The notes beneath the pieces were generated by a model. That model ran no database searches and was not told the DNA's origin. It saw only the letters and a list, made by a program, of their open reading frames with translations. Made by a program: the position numbers and the translations under genes. 64,000 bases of DNA, taken from positions 186,001 to 250,000 of the forward strand of contig CAVYPM010000008.1 in NCBI GenBank assembly GCA_963770375.1, written 5' to 3'. This DNA is from DASVBE01 sp963770375. Lineage in GTDB: Bacteria; Actinomycetota; Actinomycetes; Streptosporangiales; Streptosporangiaceae. Of this stretch, positions 34,160 to 43,260 are shown in pieces. The first letter of the stretch is position 1. Each line of letters starts with the position of its first letter.

Positions 34160-35803
34160 TCAGCGGGCCTCGATGATCTCGTAGTCGCCGCGTGCGTAGG
34201 CGTCCCGGATCCGGGTCTTGGCGAACTTGCCCACGCTGGTCTTCGGCACCTCGGTGATGAAGCACCAGCGCTCAGGAAGCTGCCAGCGCGGCACCACGCC
34301 GCCGAGGAACTCGCGCAGCTCGGCAGCGGTGCACTCGGCGCCTTCCTGGACCACCACGGTGGCCAGCGGGCGCTCGCCCCACTTCTCGTCGGGCACGCCG
34401 ATGACCGCGGCCTCGGCCACGGCGGGGTGGGCCATGATCGCGTTCTCCAGCTCCATCGAGGAGATCCACTCGCCGCCCGACTTGATCACGTCCTTGGCCC
34501 GGTCGGTGAGCACCACGAAGCCCAGCCGGTCGATCGTGCCCACGTCGCCGGTGCGCAGCCAGCCGTCGCGGAACTTGGCCGGGTCGTCGTCCTTGTAGTA
34601 CGACCCGGTCACCCACGGGCCGCGGACCTCGACCTCGCCGACCGACGTGCCGTCGTGCGGCAGTTCCTCGCCGCCGTCGCCGACCAGCCGGCCCTGCACG
34701 GCGTGCATCAGGCGGCCCTGCGTGTCCCGGTAGTGCCACTCCTCCTCGGCCGGGGTGCCCGCGGGCGGGTGCGCCACGCTGCCCAGCGGGGAGGTCTCGG
34801 TCATCCCCCAGGCCTGCACGATCCGGACGCCGAGCTCCTTCTCGTAGGCCTCCTGCAGGGTGTGCGGCACGGCGGAACCGCCGCACGGCACCAGCCGCAG
34901 CGAGGACAGGTCGCCGCCGTTTGCGCGGACGTGGGCGAGCAGGCCGTTCCAGATCGTCGGCACCGCCCCGGCGATCGTCGGCCGCTCGGCCTCGATGAGC
35001 CTGGTCAGCGGCTCAGGCTGGAGGAACCGGTCCGGCATGATCAGGTCGGCGCCGGCCAGCACCGCGGCGTAGGCCAGGCCCCACGCGTTGGCGTGGAACA
35101 TCGGCACCACCGGCAGGATCTTGTCGTGTTCTGACACCCCGAAGGTGTTGCCGGCGCAGACCGCCATCGAGTGCAGGTACGACGAGCGGTGGCTGTACAC
35201 CACGCCCTTGGGGTGGCCGGTGGTGCCGCTGGTGTAGCACATCGCCGCGGCCGACTTCTCGTCCAGCTCGGGCCAGCGGTACGTGTCCGGCTGGGCGGCC
35301 AGCAGCGCCTCGTAGGAGTGCACCGCGGTGCCAGGACCGGCCAGGGCGGCGACCTCCGGGTCGCCGGCCACCGACTCCGGGCCGGTGACCAGCACGTGCC
35401 GGATCGCGGTGGCGTGCGGCAGCACCTGCGCGAGCAGCGGGACCAGCGTCCGGTCGGCGATCACCACGTCGTCCCCGGCGTGGGTGGCGATGTAGCCGAT
35501 CGTCGCCGGGTCGAGCCGCAGGTTCAGCGTGTGCAGCACCGCGCCCATCGACGGGATCGCCAGGTACGCCTCGAGGTGCTCGGAGTTGTTCCACATCAGG
35601 GTGGCCACCCGCTGGTCGCCGTCCACCCCGAGCGAGCGCAGCGCGTTGGCCAGCCGGGCCGCGCGGCGGCCGGTCTCCGCGTAGGACTGCCGCCGGGTGC
35701 CGTCCCCGGTCCAGGTGACGACCTCCTTGTCCCCGTAGGCGGAGGTCCCGTACCGCATCAGGGACGTGATCGTCAGCTGTATGTCCATCATCGTGCTGAG
35801 CAC
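34160..35803 (-). CDS. long-chain acyl-CoA synthetase (AMP-dependent)
   Basis: The ~547-residue protein carries the ANL superfamily marks: CYTSGTTGHPKGVVYSHRS (P-loop A3), VVPMFHANAWGL, QAWGMTETSPLG (A5), DGWLRTGDVGTIDRLGFVV (A7/A8), DRAKDVIKSGGEWISSMELE and the A10 lysine in PKTSVGKFAKTRIR. The GTG at 35803 has GGAGG 5 bases upstream; the longer frame from 35878 has no site. It activates medium or long fatty acids to acyl-CoA for degradation or lipid synthesis. Confidence 0.93.
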   Translation of the reverse strand: MLSTMMDIQLTITSLMRYGTSAYGDKEVVTWTGDGTRRQSYAETGRRAARLANALRSLGVDGDQRVATLMWNNSEHLEAYLAIPSMGAVLHTLNLRLDPATIGYIATHAGDDVVIADRTLVPLLAQVLPHATAIRHVLVTGPESVAGDPEVAALAGPGTAVHSYEALLAAQPDTYRWPELDEKSAAAMCYTSGTTGHPKGVVYSHRSSYLHSMAVCAGNTFGVSEHDKILPVVPMFHANAWGLAYAAVLAGADLIMPDRFLQPEPLTRLIEAERPTIAGAVPTIWNGLLAHVRANGGDLSSLRLVPCGGSAVPHTLQEAYEKELGVRIVQAWGMTETSPLGSVAHPPAGTPAEEEWHYRDTQGRLMHAVQGRLVGDGGEELPHDGTSVGEVEVRGPWVTGSYYKDDDPAKFRDGWLRTGDVGTIDRLGFVVLTDRAKDVIKSGGEWISSMELENAIMAHPAVAEAAVIGVPDEKWGERPLATVVVQEGAECTAAELREFLGGVVPRWQLPERWCFITEVPKTSVGKFAKTRIRDAYARGDYEIIEAR

Positions 35804-36002
35804 GGCAACCTCCAGCGTTCCCAGCCCGGTGGCAACGGCGCGGGCTGTCCCTAATGTTCCCTGGGGGGATAGTGCCATGGCCGGCGCGATACGTCACCGG
35901 GGCCGCTGGCCGGGAGGCGCCGAGGAGCCTGCGATTCCGGCTCTGCCTCTTTCTAGGGAAATCTAGGCACCGCCTTAGACAGCCGGATACGGCGGCAGAG
36001 GA

Positions 36003-37184
36003 TCAGGCCGGCTGGGCGCGGAGGAAGCGGCCGAAGTGCGGGACGGTGAACGCGATCAGGCCGCGCTCGGAGCTGTAGATCAGGCCCTTCTTGATCAGGC
36101 TGTCCCTGGCCGGGGAAACGCTGGACGGCTTGCGGCCCAGTTCCTCCGCGACCTGCGCGGTCTGCACCGGATCGTCGCCGAGCACGGCCATGGCCCGCAT
36201 GTACTCGCGCTCGGCCGGGGTGGCCCGCTCGTACCGGCTGCCGAAGAAGCCGACGGCCAGTTCGCCGGCCGCGACCGGGCCGGCCACCTGGACGTCCTTG
36301 GCGGTGACCGGGCTGGCCGCGGCGACGTCCCAGGTCACCTTGCCGTACGCCTGCACGAAGTAGGGGTAGCCGTCGGCCGCCGCGTAGAGCGCGTCCAGCG
36401 CGTCGGCCTCGAAGTCGGCGCCTTCCCTGCGGGCCGGGGCGAGCAGGGCGTAGTCGGCGGCCGGGCGGTCGAGCCGGTCGATCGACGCGTACCGGAACAG
36501 CCGCTCGGAGTAGCTCTTGCTGGCCGACAGCACCGACGGCAGGTGCGGCAGCCCCGCGCCCACCACGATCAGCGGCCCGCCGGACTGGGACAGCTCGTGG
36601 CAGGCCGCGCACAGCGCGGACACGTCGGGCGCGGGCACGTCCTGCATCTCGTCAATGAACAGGGCGATGCCCACGCCGAGGTCGGCCGCCACCGACGCCG
36701 CGTCGGTGAGCAGCTCGGTCAGGTCGATTTCCAGGTCACCGGAATCGGCCCGGCCGCGGGCCGCGGGCACGTCGATGCCCAGCGTGGCGGAAACGGATCC
36801 CTTCGGCGTGGCCGGGCTGCGCATGGAAAAGGCCTTGAGCACGCCGAGGAAATGGTCGATCCGCTCCGGCGCGCGGTGCCGCGGGGCGAGCTCGCGGACG
36901 GCCATGTGCAGCGCGGAGGCGACCGGCCGCCGGATCGACTGCTCGGGCCGGGCCTCGATCTTCCCGGTGCCCCACAGCCGCTGCATGGCCATCGACCGGA
37001 ACGTGTTGAGCAGCACGGTCTTGCCCACGCCGCGCAGCCCGGTCAGCACGATGCTGCGCTCCGGCCGGTGCCGGGCGATCCGTTCGAGCACGACCTCGAA
37101 CTGGGCGATTTCCCGGTCCCGGCCGGCGAGCTCGGGCGGCCGCTGGCCGGCTCCGGGCGCGTAAGGATTGCGTACGGGGTCCAC
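36003..37184 (-). CDS. AAA-type ATPase with C-terminal winged helix (archaeal-ATPase-like)
   Basis: The 393-residue protein has Walker A VLTGLRGVGKTVLLN (~45-60), Walker B IALFIDEMQDVP, a sensor region LIVVGAGLPHLP, and a C-terminal winged helix (VAEELGRKPSSVSPARDSLI, KKGLIYSSERG). Such STAND/MNS-type ATPases are found in DNA-related and defence-related roles, but no nuclease or partner gene is adjacent, so the function is open. The GTG start is directly preceded by TAGGGT 6-7 bases upstream, suggesting a leaderless transcript. A 39-bp motif (37194) lies just upstream. Confidence 0.88.
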   Translation of the reverse strand: MDPVRNPYAPGAGQRPPELAGRDREIAQFEVVLERIARHRPERSIVLTGLRGVGKTVLLNTFRSMAMQRLWGTGKIEARPEQSIRRPVASALHMAVRELAPRHRAPERIDHFLGVLKAFSMRSPATPKGSVSATLGIDVPAARGRADSGDLEIDLTELLTDAASVAADLGVGIALFIDEMQDVPAPDVSALCAACHELSQSGGPLIVVGAGLPHLPSVLSASKSYSERLFRYASIDRLDRPAADYALLAPARREGADFEADALDALYAAADGYPYFVQAYGKVTWDVAAASPVTAKDVQVAGPVAAGELAVGFFGSRYERATPAEREYMRAMAVLGDDPVQTAQVAEELGRKPSSVSPARDSLIKKGLIYSSERGLIAFTVPHFGRFLRAQPA

Positions 37185-37193
37185 GCTAGAACC

Positions 37194-37232
37194 CTATGGC
37201 GGCCTCTAGCGCTCACCGTAGATTGACGTAGA
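37194..37232 (-). promoter_or_regulatory. 39-bp conserved motif, copy A
   Basis: The block from CTATGGCG through TAGATTGACG to AGA matches 31 of 39 bases in copy B at 38288-38326; constant parts are CTATGGCG, CTCTAGC, CTC, TAGATTG, CG and AGA. It lies 10 bases before the AAA ATPase start, on the upstream side. TAGGGT at its left edge could be that gene's -10. Confidence 0.5.
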
Positions 37233-37237
37233 AACCG

Positions 37238-38219
37238 CTACCGGCGTGTCGGGCATGGCGACGGGGGCGCGGTTGCCGGTGCCGCCGGGACGCCCAGCGG
37301 CTCCCACCAGTCGAACCGGCTGACCACCCGCATTCCCACCCGCTCGTACAGGGCGGTGGCGCCGGTGGTGTTCTCCGCGTCGACGGCCAGGACGACGCGC
37401 CGTATCCCGCGTCCGGCGAACATCGCGAACGAACGTCTCAGCAGGGCCGCCCCGACCCCGCGGCCCCGGCTGGCGGCCAGCACCGCGAGGTAGTCGACCC
37501 AGCCGCGGTCCTCGGAGACGTGCCCGATGAGGGCGCCGGCGGGCTGCCCGCCGTCTCTCGCCAGCAGCCACAGCGCCGGGTCGTAGGTTGCCCGCCCGGT
37601 CTGGTCGGCCGCCCACTGGTCGTGCGGCTCCGGGTGGTACTCCCAGTGATCGGCGAAGGCCTCGTCGACGACGGTCTTGACGAGCGGCAGGTCCGTGGCG
37701 GGCTCGATCCCGCCGATTTCGATCCCGTCCGGCACGGTCCCCGGGTCCACCTGGACCGGAAGGTCTATCTGCATGTGCCAGAAATGCCGGACCAGGTGCA
37801 GGCCCGAGGCCAGGAGCAGGTCCGCCGCGGCCGCGTCAGCCGCGTTGATCACATGACGGAAGCCGGGCGGACGGAAGCCCGTCCGCCAGGCGGGCGGCCC
37901 GCTCCTGGGTCACGCCCACCAGGGCGGCGCCGATGCCGCGCCCCCGGTGCCGCGGGTGGACGACACCCCAGCAGTCGGTCGTGCCCGGTTCCTCGGCCAT
38001 GGCCTGCACGTAACCGGCGATCGTGCCCGCGCCGTCGGCCACCACCCAGGCGTTGGCAGCCAGGCTGAAGCCCGCCCGGCTCCACTCGTCCCGGACGAAG
38101 CTCGCGTCCAGCACGACCGGCCCGCCCTCGGCAAGCTGATCGGCGATCAGTACGTCGGCCACCGCGTCGAGGTCGCCCGGTTCCGGCGACCGGAGCTGGT
38201 ATCCAGCGGGGAGTTCCAC
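37238..38219 (-). CDS. tandem GNAT N-acetyltransferase (frameshifted)
   Basis: Two GNAT domains lie in adjoining frames. The first (VELPAGYQLRSPEPGDLDAV to VVHPRHRGRGIGAALV, acetyl-CoA loop RGRGIG) runs to ~37855; the second (AADLLLASGLHLVRHFWHMQ to LAVLAASRGRGVGAALL, loop RGRGVG) follows. Many actinobacterial proteins join these as one ~325-residue chain, and one extra base near 37850 explains the split, so this is probably a single gene starting at GTG 38219. Substrate unknown; mycothiol synthase has the same two-domain layout but specific residues were not verified. Confidence 0.8.
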
Positions 38220-38287
38220 GGCCCGGAGAGTACTTGCCAGTGGGCACCACGGCACCTGCTTTATGGCCCGCCGGGGCCGTTAGGTAT

Positions 38288-38326
38288 CTATGGCGCTCTC
38301 TAGCACTCTTCCTAGATTGGCGCAGA
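38288..38326 (-). promoter_or_regulatory. 39-bp conserved motif, copy B
   Basis: Counterpart of copy A at 37194-37232, with 31 of 39 identical positions. It lies 69 bases upstream of the GNAT gene start and ~100 bases before the divergent J-domain/PASTA gene, so it could act on either. Confidence 0.5.
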
Positions 38327-38425
38327 CAGTTTCATACCTGGGACCCATGACCCGGAGTCTGCATGACCCGGATGCTGCTGCGCGCCGTACTCATAGGTAG
38401 TCGGGGCTGTCCTTTCGGAGGAGCG

Positions 38426-39034
38426 ATGGAGCGGGGCGTCACCTGGTATGAGGTGCTCGGTGTGCTGCCCGGCGCCGAGCCGCACAGGCTCAAGCGCGAG
38501 TACGAGGCCCGGTCCGGCCTGCTGCGCCCGGAGATGATCGCGGGCGCGCCGTCGAACGTGCTCACGGCGGTCACCCGGGCCCAGGACCGGCTGGACCGCG
38601 CGTGGCAGGTGCTCAGCGACCCGGGGGCCCGGCGCTGCTACGACGAGGAGGCTGGCCTCCGGCGCACCGGCGGGGGCCTGGACGGGCCTGGGTCCCGCCC
38701 CATCCAGACCGGGTTCGACCCGGACGACCTGGGCCCGGCGGGGGAACTGCTCACGGATGTGGCCAGCCCCGTGCTGGTGCTGTTCGGCGGGCGGGTCCGC
38801 AGGCCGCAGCGGCGCGGGCCGGCGGCGGTGCCGGACGTCCGCGGCCTGTTCACCGGCACCTGCCGGGAGGTGGCCAGGCGGCACGGCCTGGAGGTCACCG
38901 CCGTCCGGCTCACCGAGCGCCCGATGCCGGTCGAGGGCCTGGTGGTCAGCCAGGATCCCGCTCCCGGGACCCGGTGCCGCGGCGGCCGGCTGACCGTGCA
39001 GGTCTGGCACCCCCCGTTCCGTAATCAATCCTGA
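38426..39034 (+). CDS. J-domain-like protein with C-terminal PASTA domain
   Basis: ATG 38426, with GGAGGAGCG just before it, gives 202 residues. Residues ~4-75 resemble a J-domain (VTWYEVLGVLPGAEPHRLKR, then RAWQVLSDPGARRCYDEE), but the HPD loop needed to stimulate Hsp70 is missing. Residues ~140-200 resemble a PASTA domain (PDVRGLFTGTCREVARRHGL, VEGLVVSQDPAPGTRCRGG). J-like domains without HPD act as scaffolds; PASTA domains bind peptidoglycan or beta-lactams. No membrane helix is visible, so how both would be used is unclear. Confidence 0.75.
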   Translation: MERGVTWYEVLGVLPGAEPHRLKREYEARSGLLRPEMIAGAPSNVLTAVTRAQDRLDRAWQVLSDPGARRCYDEEAGLRRTGGGLDGPGSRPIQTGFDPDDLGPAGELLTDVASPVLVLFGGRVRRPQRRGPAAVPDVRGLFTGTCREVARRHGLEVTAVRLTERPMPVEGLVVSQDPAPGTRCRGGRLTVQVWHPPFRNQS

Positions 39035-39090
39035 CGGCGATCATCGCTGGTCGTGATCGGCGTGGCGGGGCGCGGCCGGCCGGGCCCGGG

Positions 39091-40104
39091 TCAGGTGTTG
39101 CTGTGCAGGGCGGCGTTGAGGCCCGTCCAGTTGCCCGAGCGGGGCAGGGCCTCGACCGCGCCGGTCTGGGAGTTGCGGCGGAACAGCAGGCCGGGCTGGC
39201 CGGACAGGGTCAGGGCCTTCACGACCTGGCCGTCGGGCAGGGCGACGCGGGTGCCCGCGGTCAGGTAGAGGCCAGCTTCGACGGTGCAATCGTCGCCGAG
39301 GCTGATGCCGATGCCGGCGTTGGCGCCGAGCAGGCAGCGGCGGCCGATGCTGATGGTCTGGGTGCCGCCGCCGGACAGGGTGCCCTGGATCGACGAGCCG
39401 CCGCCGATGTCGCTGTGGTCGCCGACCACGACGCCGGCACTGATCCGGCCCTCGACCATGGAGGCACCCAGCGTGCCCGCGTTGTAGTTGCAGAAGCCCT
39501 CGTGCATGACCGTGGTGCCCTCGGCCAGGTGGGCGCCGAGCCGGACCCGGTCGGCGTCGGCGATCCGCACCCCGGCGGGGACCACGTAGTCGGTCATCCG
39601 CGGGAACTTGTCGACGCCGGTGATCTCGAACGGGAGGCGGTCCGCGCGGGCGCGCAGCCGTACCGCGGCGGCCTCGGCCGGCAGGACCGGGCCCAGGGTG
39701 GTCCAGGCAACGTTGGTCAGCAGGCCGAACACGCCGTCCAGGCTGGTGCCGTGCGGCTGGATGAGCCGGTGGCTGAGCAGGTGCAGCCGCAGCCAGACGT
39801 CGTGGGTGTCGGCGGGCGGGGCGGACAGGTCGGCGATGTGGGTGCGCACCGCGACGACCTCGACGCCGCGCAGGTCGTCCGGGCCGAGGGCCTTCGCCGC
39901 GTCCGCACCGAGCCGGGACACCGCGTCGTCCGGGGCCACGCGGGTGGTCTCTGCTGCCGGGCGGGCCCCGGCTTCGCCGTCCTCCTGGGCCGGGATCAGC
40001 TCGGGCGCCGGATACCAGGTGTCGAGAACTCTGCCGTCCGGGGCGAGGGTGGCCAGGCCGAAGCCGATGGCGCCACGGCGCTGCGCGGGGGTCGGGTTGC
40101 TCAC
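39091..40104 (-). CDS. dapD: 2,3,4,5-tetrahydropyridine-2,6-dicarboxylate N-succinyltransferase
   Basis: DapD succinylates tetrahydrodipicolinate with succinyl-CoA in lysine/meso-diaminopimelate synthesis. The 337-residue length fits the actinobacterial type. The hexapeptide-repeat beta-helix is visible (VRLGAHLAEGTTVMHEGFCN, GASMVEGRISAGVVVGDHSD, GGGSSIQGTLSGGG, LLGANAGIGISLGDDCTVEA). The N-terminal half GAIGFGLATLAPDGRVLDTW is the trimer-forming domain. It stands alone; three hairpins lie upstream. Confidence 0.96.
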   Translation of the reverse strand: MSNPTPAQRRGAIGFGLATLAPDGRVLDTWYPAPELIPAQEDGEAGARPAAETTRVAPDDAVSRLGADAAKALGPDDLRGVEVVAVRTHIADLSAPPADTHDVWLRLHLLSHRLIQPHGTSLDGVFGLLTNVAWTTLGPVLPAEAAAVRLRARADRLPFEITGVDKFPRMTDYVVPAGVRIADADRVRLGAHLAEGTTVMHEGFCNYNAGTLGASMVEGRISAGVVVGDHSDIGGGSSIQGTLSGGGTQTISIGRRCLLGANAGIGISLGDDCTVEAGLYLTAGTRVALPDGQVVKALTLSGQPGLLFRRNSQTGAVEALPRSGNWTGLNAALHSNT

Positions 40105-40174
40105 CGGATCACCATAGACCGCCAGGCCGACCGAGGAACGGGGCCACTAGTCCCTCGGCCGGCCCAGCGGAAGA

Positions 40175-40284
40175 CCTCCCGAAAGCCGGGAGGTTGCCCG
40201 CACCCAGTTCCACGTAGCTCAGTACCCGCCGGTTCAGGATGAACCGGATTCGGCTGAGAAATTCTGGGACCGCGGATCGCGGTC
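40175..40284. promoter_or_regulatory. three consecutive hairpins between dapD and ctaG
   Basis: In the 210-bp gap: CCTCCCG/CGGGAGG (40175-40193); CCGGTTCA-GGA-TGAACCGG (40229-40247), flanked by CTCAG (40218) and CTGAG (40254) that extend the stem; and GACCGCG-GAT-CGCGGTC (40268-40284). They are 3' of ctaG and 5' of dapD, both leftward. They may end ctaG transcription and/or form a leader for dapD. A direct repeat GGGCGGCCTAGTG follows next to the ctaG stop. Confidence 0.5.
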
Positions 40285-40314
40285 GGTTTAGTGGGGCGGC
40301 CTAGTGAGGGCGGC

Positions 40315-41343
40315 CTAGTGCCGGTGGCCGGACTTTGGCTGGTTCAGCCGGGCCAGGTAAGCGTTGTACGCGGCGAGGTGCTCGTCGTCGTCGATGCTCT
40401 TCTGGCTGGACCAGTCCGGGCCGCTGCCGTCGGCCGGGGCGTCCTCGCCGTCGGGGCCGGTGACCAGGCGGGCCATGTTGGCCCGGCGGGCCTGCTCGAG
40501 CCAGCCGCGGCCGCGGCCGCGGCCCGTGTCCCGCTCGTCCTGGCTCCACTGCAGGAAGACCAGCATCATCAGGCCGAACATCAGCGCGTCCCCGGCGATC
40601 CACATGATCGCCCCGCCCCAGTGCAGGTCCTGCACCACGCCGGGGGCCCAGGCGGGCTGCTCGGCCGGGTCCGGGACGCCGGGGGTGCCCGCGTTGCCGT
40701 AGCCGAGGATCAGCCCGGTGAACGTGTCCACCGGCATGACCAGGACCAGGGTGACGAACCTGATCGGGTAGGACAGCCGCCAGTGGATCGGCTCGCGGCC
40801 CAGCAGGGGCAGGAAGAACAGGAAGCCGACCAGCAGGAACAGGCCGTGCTCGAGGTTGTGGACGACCGCGTTTTCCTCGATCACGTTGGCCAGGCCGGTC
40901 AGGTGGGCACCGGCGATGGCCGCGGCGTAGGCCAGGAAGCCGAACACCGGCCAGGTCAGGAACGTCACCACGCGGGACCTGACGACCTTCTTGGCCCAGG
41001 TGTGCAGCGGGTTCCGGCTGGCGTGCAGGAGCAGGATGATCGGCTGGCCGGCGATCAGCAGCGGCGGGGCGATCATGATCAGCATCAGGTGCTGGACCAT
41101 GTGGTCCCAGAACAGGATGTCGTCGTAGACCCCGATGCCGCCCTCGGTGGCCAGCACCACCACGGCCAGCCCGGCCAGGAACATCCCGGTCCGCCAGCGC
41201 GGCCACGGCCGGGCCGGGTGCTTTCTGGCGACCCGGTGCACGCCCCACAGGTACAGCCCGGCCGACAGCACCACGAAGGCCGTTACCACCGGCGCGAACT
41301 GCCAGTGGGTGACGGCCGGGTACCAGCCAAACGGGGGCAGCAT
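40315..41343 (-). CDS. ctaG: cytochrome c oxidase assembly factor CtaG (caa3_CtaG family)
   Basis: The protein of ~342 residues has seven hydrophobic helices, including AFVVLSAGLYLWGVHRVA, HMVQHLMLIMIAPPLLIAG and HNLEHGLFLLVGFLFFLPLL. The His-rich signature WDHMVQH and NLEHG fits the caa3-type CtaG family that helps insert copper into heme-copper oxidases. ATG 41343 follows GGAGGTCACC. The C-terminal tail is cytoplasmic and charged. No oxidase genes are nearby. Confidence 0.92.
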   Translation of the reverse strand: MLPPFGWYPAVTHWQFAPVVTAFVVLSAGLYLWGVHRVARKHPARPWPRWRTGMFLAGLAVVVLATEGGIGVYDDILFWDHMVQHLMLIMIAPPLLIAGQPIILLLHASRNPLHTWAKKVVRSRVVTFLTWPVFGFLAYAAAIAGAHLTGLANVIEENAVVHNLEHGLFLLVGFLFFLPLLGREPIHWRLSYPIRFVTLVLVMPVDTFTGLILGYGNAGTPGVPDPAEQPAWAPGVVQDLHWGGAIMWIAGDALMFGLMMLVFLQWSQDERDTGRGRGRGWLEQARRANMARLVTGPDGEDAPADGSGPDWSSQKSIDDDEHLAAYNAYLARLNQPKSGHRH

Positions 41344-41452
41344 GGTGACCTCCTCCGCTGGTGAGCCTACTGCCGGGCGGGCAACCACCGGCCAGACGGC
41401 CCCGGGCATGATGGTGCCGTCCGATCACGCCGCGGCGAAGGGAGCACGAGAC

Positions 41453-42289
41453 ATGCCGAAGGGAACGGCCCTGGTGCTGGGCGGCGGCGGGGTAGCCGGG
41501 ATCGCCTGGACAACCGGGCTGCTGACCGGGCTGGCCGGGGCGGGCGCCGACCTGACCGGCGCGGACCTGATCATCGGCACCTCGGCGGGCGCGAACGTGG
41601 CCGCGCAGGTGGGCAGCGGGCTGCCGCTGGCGGACCTGTACGCCCGGCAGGCCGACCCGGAGCGGCAGGCCCGGGAGATCGCCGTGGAGCTGGATCTCGA
41701 GCGGCTCGGCGCCGAGTTCGTGACGGTGATGGGCGAGGCGGAGTCGGCCCAGGAGCTCCAGCGGCGGATAGGCGCCTACGCGCTGGCCGCCGACACGGTG
41801 CCGGAGGCGACCCGGCGGGCGGTGATCGAGAGCCGGCTGCCCTCGCACGAGTGGCCAGAGCGCGCGATCAAGCTGGTCGCGGTGGAGGCGAGCACCGGCG
41901 AGACGGCGGTGTTCGACCGGGATTCGCGCGTTGGCCTGGTCGACGCGGTCGCGGCCAGCAGCGCCGTGCCCGGCATCTGGCCGCCGGTGACGATCGGCGC
42001 CCGTCGCTACGTTGACGGCGGGGTCCGGTCCGCGGACAACGCCGACCTGGCCGTGGGCTGGTCGGAGATCGTGATCGTCTCGCCGCTGGGCTTCGACTCA
42101 CCGCTTCCGCTGCTGCCGCTGCGCGAGGTGGTGGCCACCCTGCGCGAAAGCGGCTCGGCGGTGACCGTGCTCACGCCGGACGCGGCCTCGGCCGCGGCGA
42201 TCGGCGCCAACCCGCTCGACCCCGGCACCCGCACCCCCGCCGCCCAGGCCGGCCTCGCCCAGGGCCGGGCGGGCCTGGCCGGGAGCTAG
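41453..42289 (+). CDS. patatin-like phospholipase
   Basis: The 278-residue protein has the patatin hallmarks: oxyanion loop GGGGVAG, nucleophile elbow GTSAG (Ser) and the dyad Asp in VDGGVRS. Actinobacterial homologues are acyl hydrolases of unknown lipid substrate. ATG 41453 is chosen for its upstream GGAG; the longer frame from 41135 has no support. It overlaps the convergent zinc-ribbon gene by 4 bases at its end. Confidence 0.92.
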   Translation: MPKGTALVLGGGGVAGIAWTTGLLTGLAGAGADLTGADLIIGTSAGANVAAQVGSGLPLADLYARQADPERQAREIAVELDLERLGAEFVTVMGEAESAQELQRRIGAYALAADTVPEATRRAVIESRLPSHEWPERAIKLVAVEASTGETAVFDRDSRVGLVDAVAASSAVPGIWPPVTIGARRYVDGGVRSADNADLAVGWSEIVIVSPLGFDSPLPLLPLREVVATLRESGSAVTVLTPDAASAAAIGANPLDPGTRTPAAQAGLAQGRAGLAGS

Positions 42290-43197
42290 GACGGGGCCGG
42301 GCTGGCCGACACCTGGGCGGCCGAGCCGCCCCCGCCGGCGCTGGTCCCGCCCGGTCCGGCGCTGACCGGGTGGGAGTGCGCCGCACGGGCCGGCGCCGTG
42401 GCCACCCGGACGGCCGGATGGCCCCGGTGGCTGAGAAAGAACCACCCGCCGGCCGCGCCGGCCGCCACCAGGAGCACGACGATCACGGCCACCAGCCAGA
42501 TCCGCCCGCGTTCCCGGCCCGGCAGCCCGCCGAGGGACGGCCCGGTGCCGGAGTGAGCTACGGCTCCCAGTGCCGTCCTGGCCGGGGCGGGCCCGGTTGG
42601 CGGCCAGCTGGCCAGCCGCTCTGATTCGGCCGCCGGCCACTGCCAGGCTGACGGCAGGCTCGGTGGCCGCTGGCCCGCCGATGGTCCCTGGCCGGGCGAT
42701 GCCGCCGGCCCCGCCGGTGCGGCCGGCGGCACGGACCAGCCGGGCGGCCCGGCTGCGGGCGGCCCAATGGCGGGCGGCACTGGACCGGCGGGGGGTGCTG
42801 ACGTGGGCGGCGTGCTCAGCGGCGCCCGCGGCGGCGGGACCCAGGTGACCGTGGCCGGCTGGTCAGCGGCGGGCGACTGCGCCGCTGACTGACCGGGACC
42901 GGGCCATGGCGTCACGGCGCGGTCAGGCGAAGGCGGCTGCGCCACGTGCCGCCCGGGACGGGACGGCCGGCCCGGCGGCTGACCGGATTCGTACGGATCT
43001 GGCCCGGGTGATTCCAGCTGGACCAAGCGCAGGCCGGGCCGCCCCGCCAGGGTCGGTCCGGGATCGGGCGGGCCGGGATCGGTGGTGGTCTGGAACTGGC
43101 CGGCGGCCTGGCCGGGCTGGGCTCTTAACACCGCGCCGCAGCGCGTGCAGAACCGCTGGCCGCGGGCGGCTTCGCCGCATGCCGTGCAGAACTTCAT
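42286..43197 (-). CDS. zinc-ribbon membrane protein with long Pro-rich segment
   Basis: The 303-residue protein starts KFCTACGEAARGQRFCTRCG (two C-x-x-C pairs, a zinc ribbon), continues for ~190 residues of Pro/Ala/Gly/Gln-rich disordered sequence, then one membrane helix (WLVAVIVVLLVAAGAAGGWF) and a short Ser/Ala-rich outer tail. The build suggests a zinc-ribbon anchor tied to the membrane, as in several actinobacterial proteins of unknown role. No catalytic domain is visible. Confidence 0.75.
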   Translation of the reverse strand: MKFCTACGEAARGQRFCTRCGAVLRAQPGQAAGQFQTTTDPGPPDPGPTLAGRPGLRLVQLESPGPDPYESGQPPGRPSRPGRHVAQPPSPDRAVTPWPGPGQSAAQSPAADQPATVTWVPPPRAPLSTPPTSAPPAGPVPPAIGPPAAGPPGWSVPPAAPAGPAASPGQGPSAGQRPPSLPSAWQWPAAESERLASWPPTGPAPARTALGAVAHSGTGPSLGGLPGRERGRIWLVAVIVVLLVAAGAAGGWFFLSHRGHPAVRVATAPARAAHSHPVSAGPGGTSAGGGGSAAQVSASPAPS

Positions 43198-43260
43198 TTC
43201 TGTTTCCCCCCTGAATGCGTACCGCGCCCGTGCCCTGGAATCCCTCGCGGGAAAGCCCGG

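Noticed and set aside
36003..37184. AAA ATPase considered as part of a phage-defence system
   Set aside because: No nuclease, effector, or other defence gene is adjacent; the neighbours are GNAT and acyl-CoA synthetase genes.
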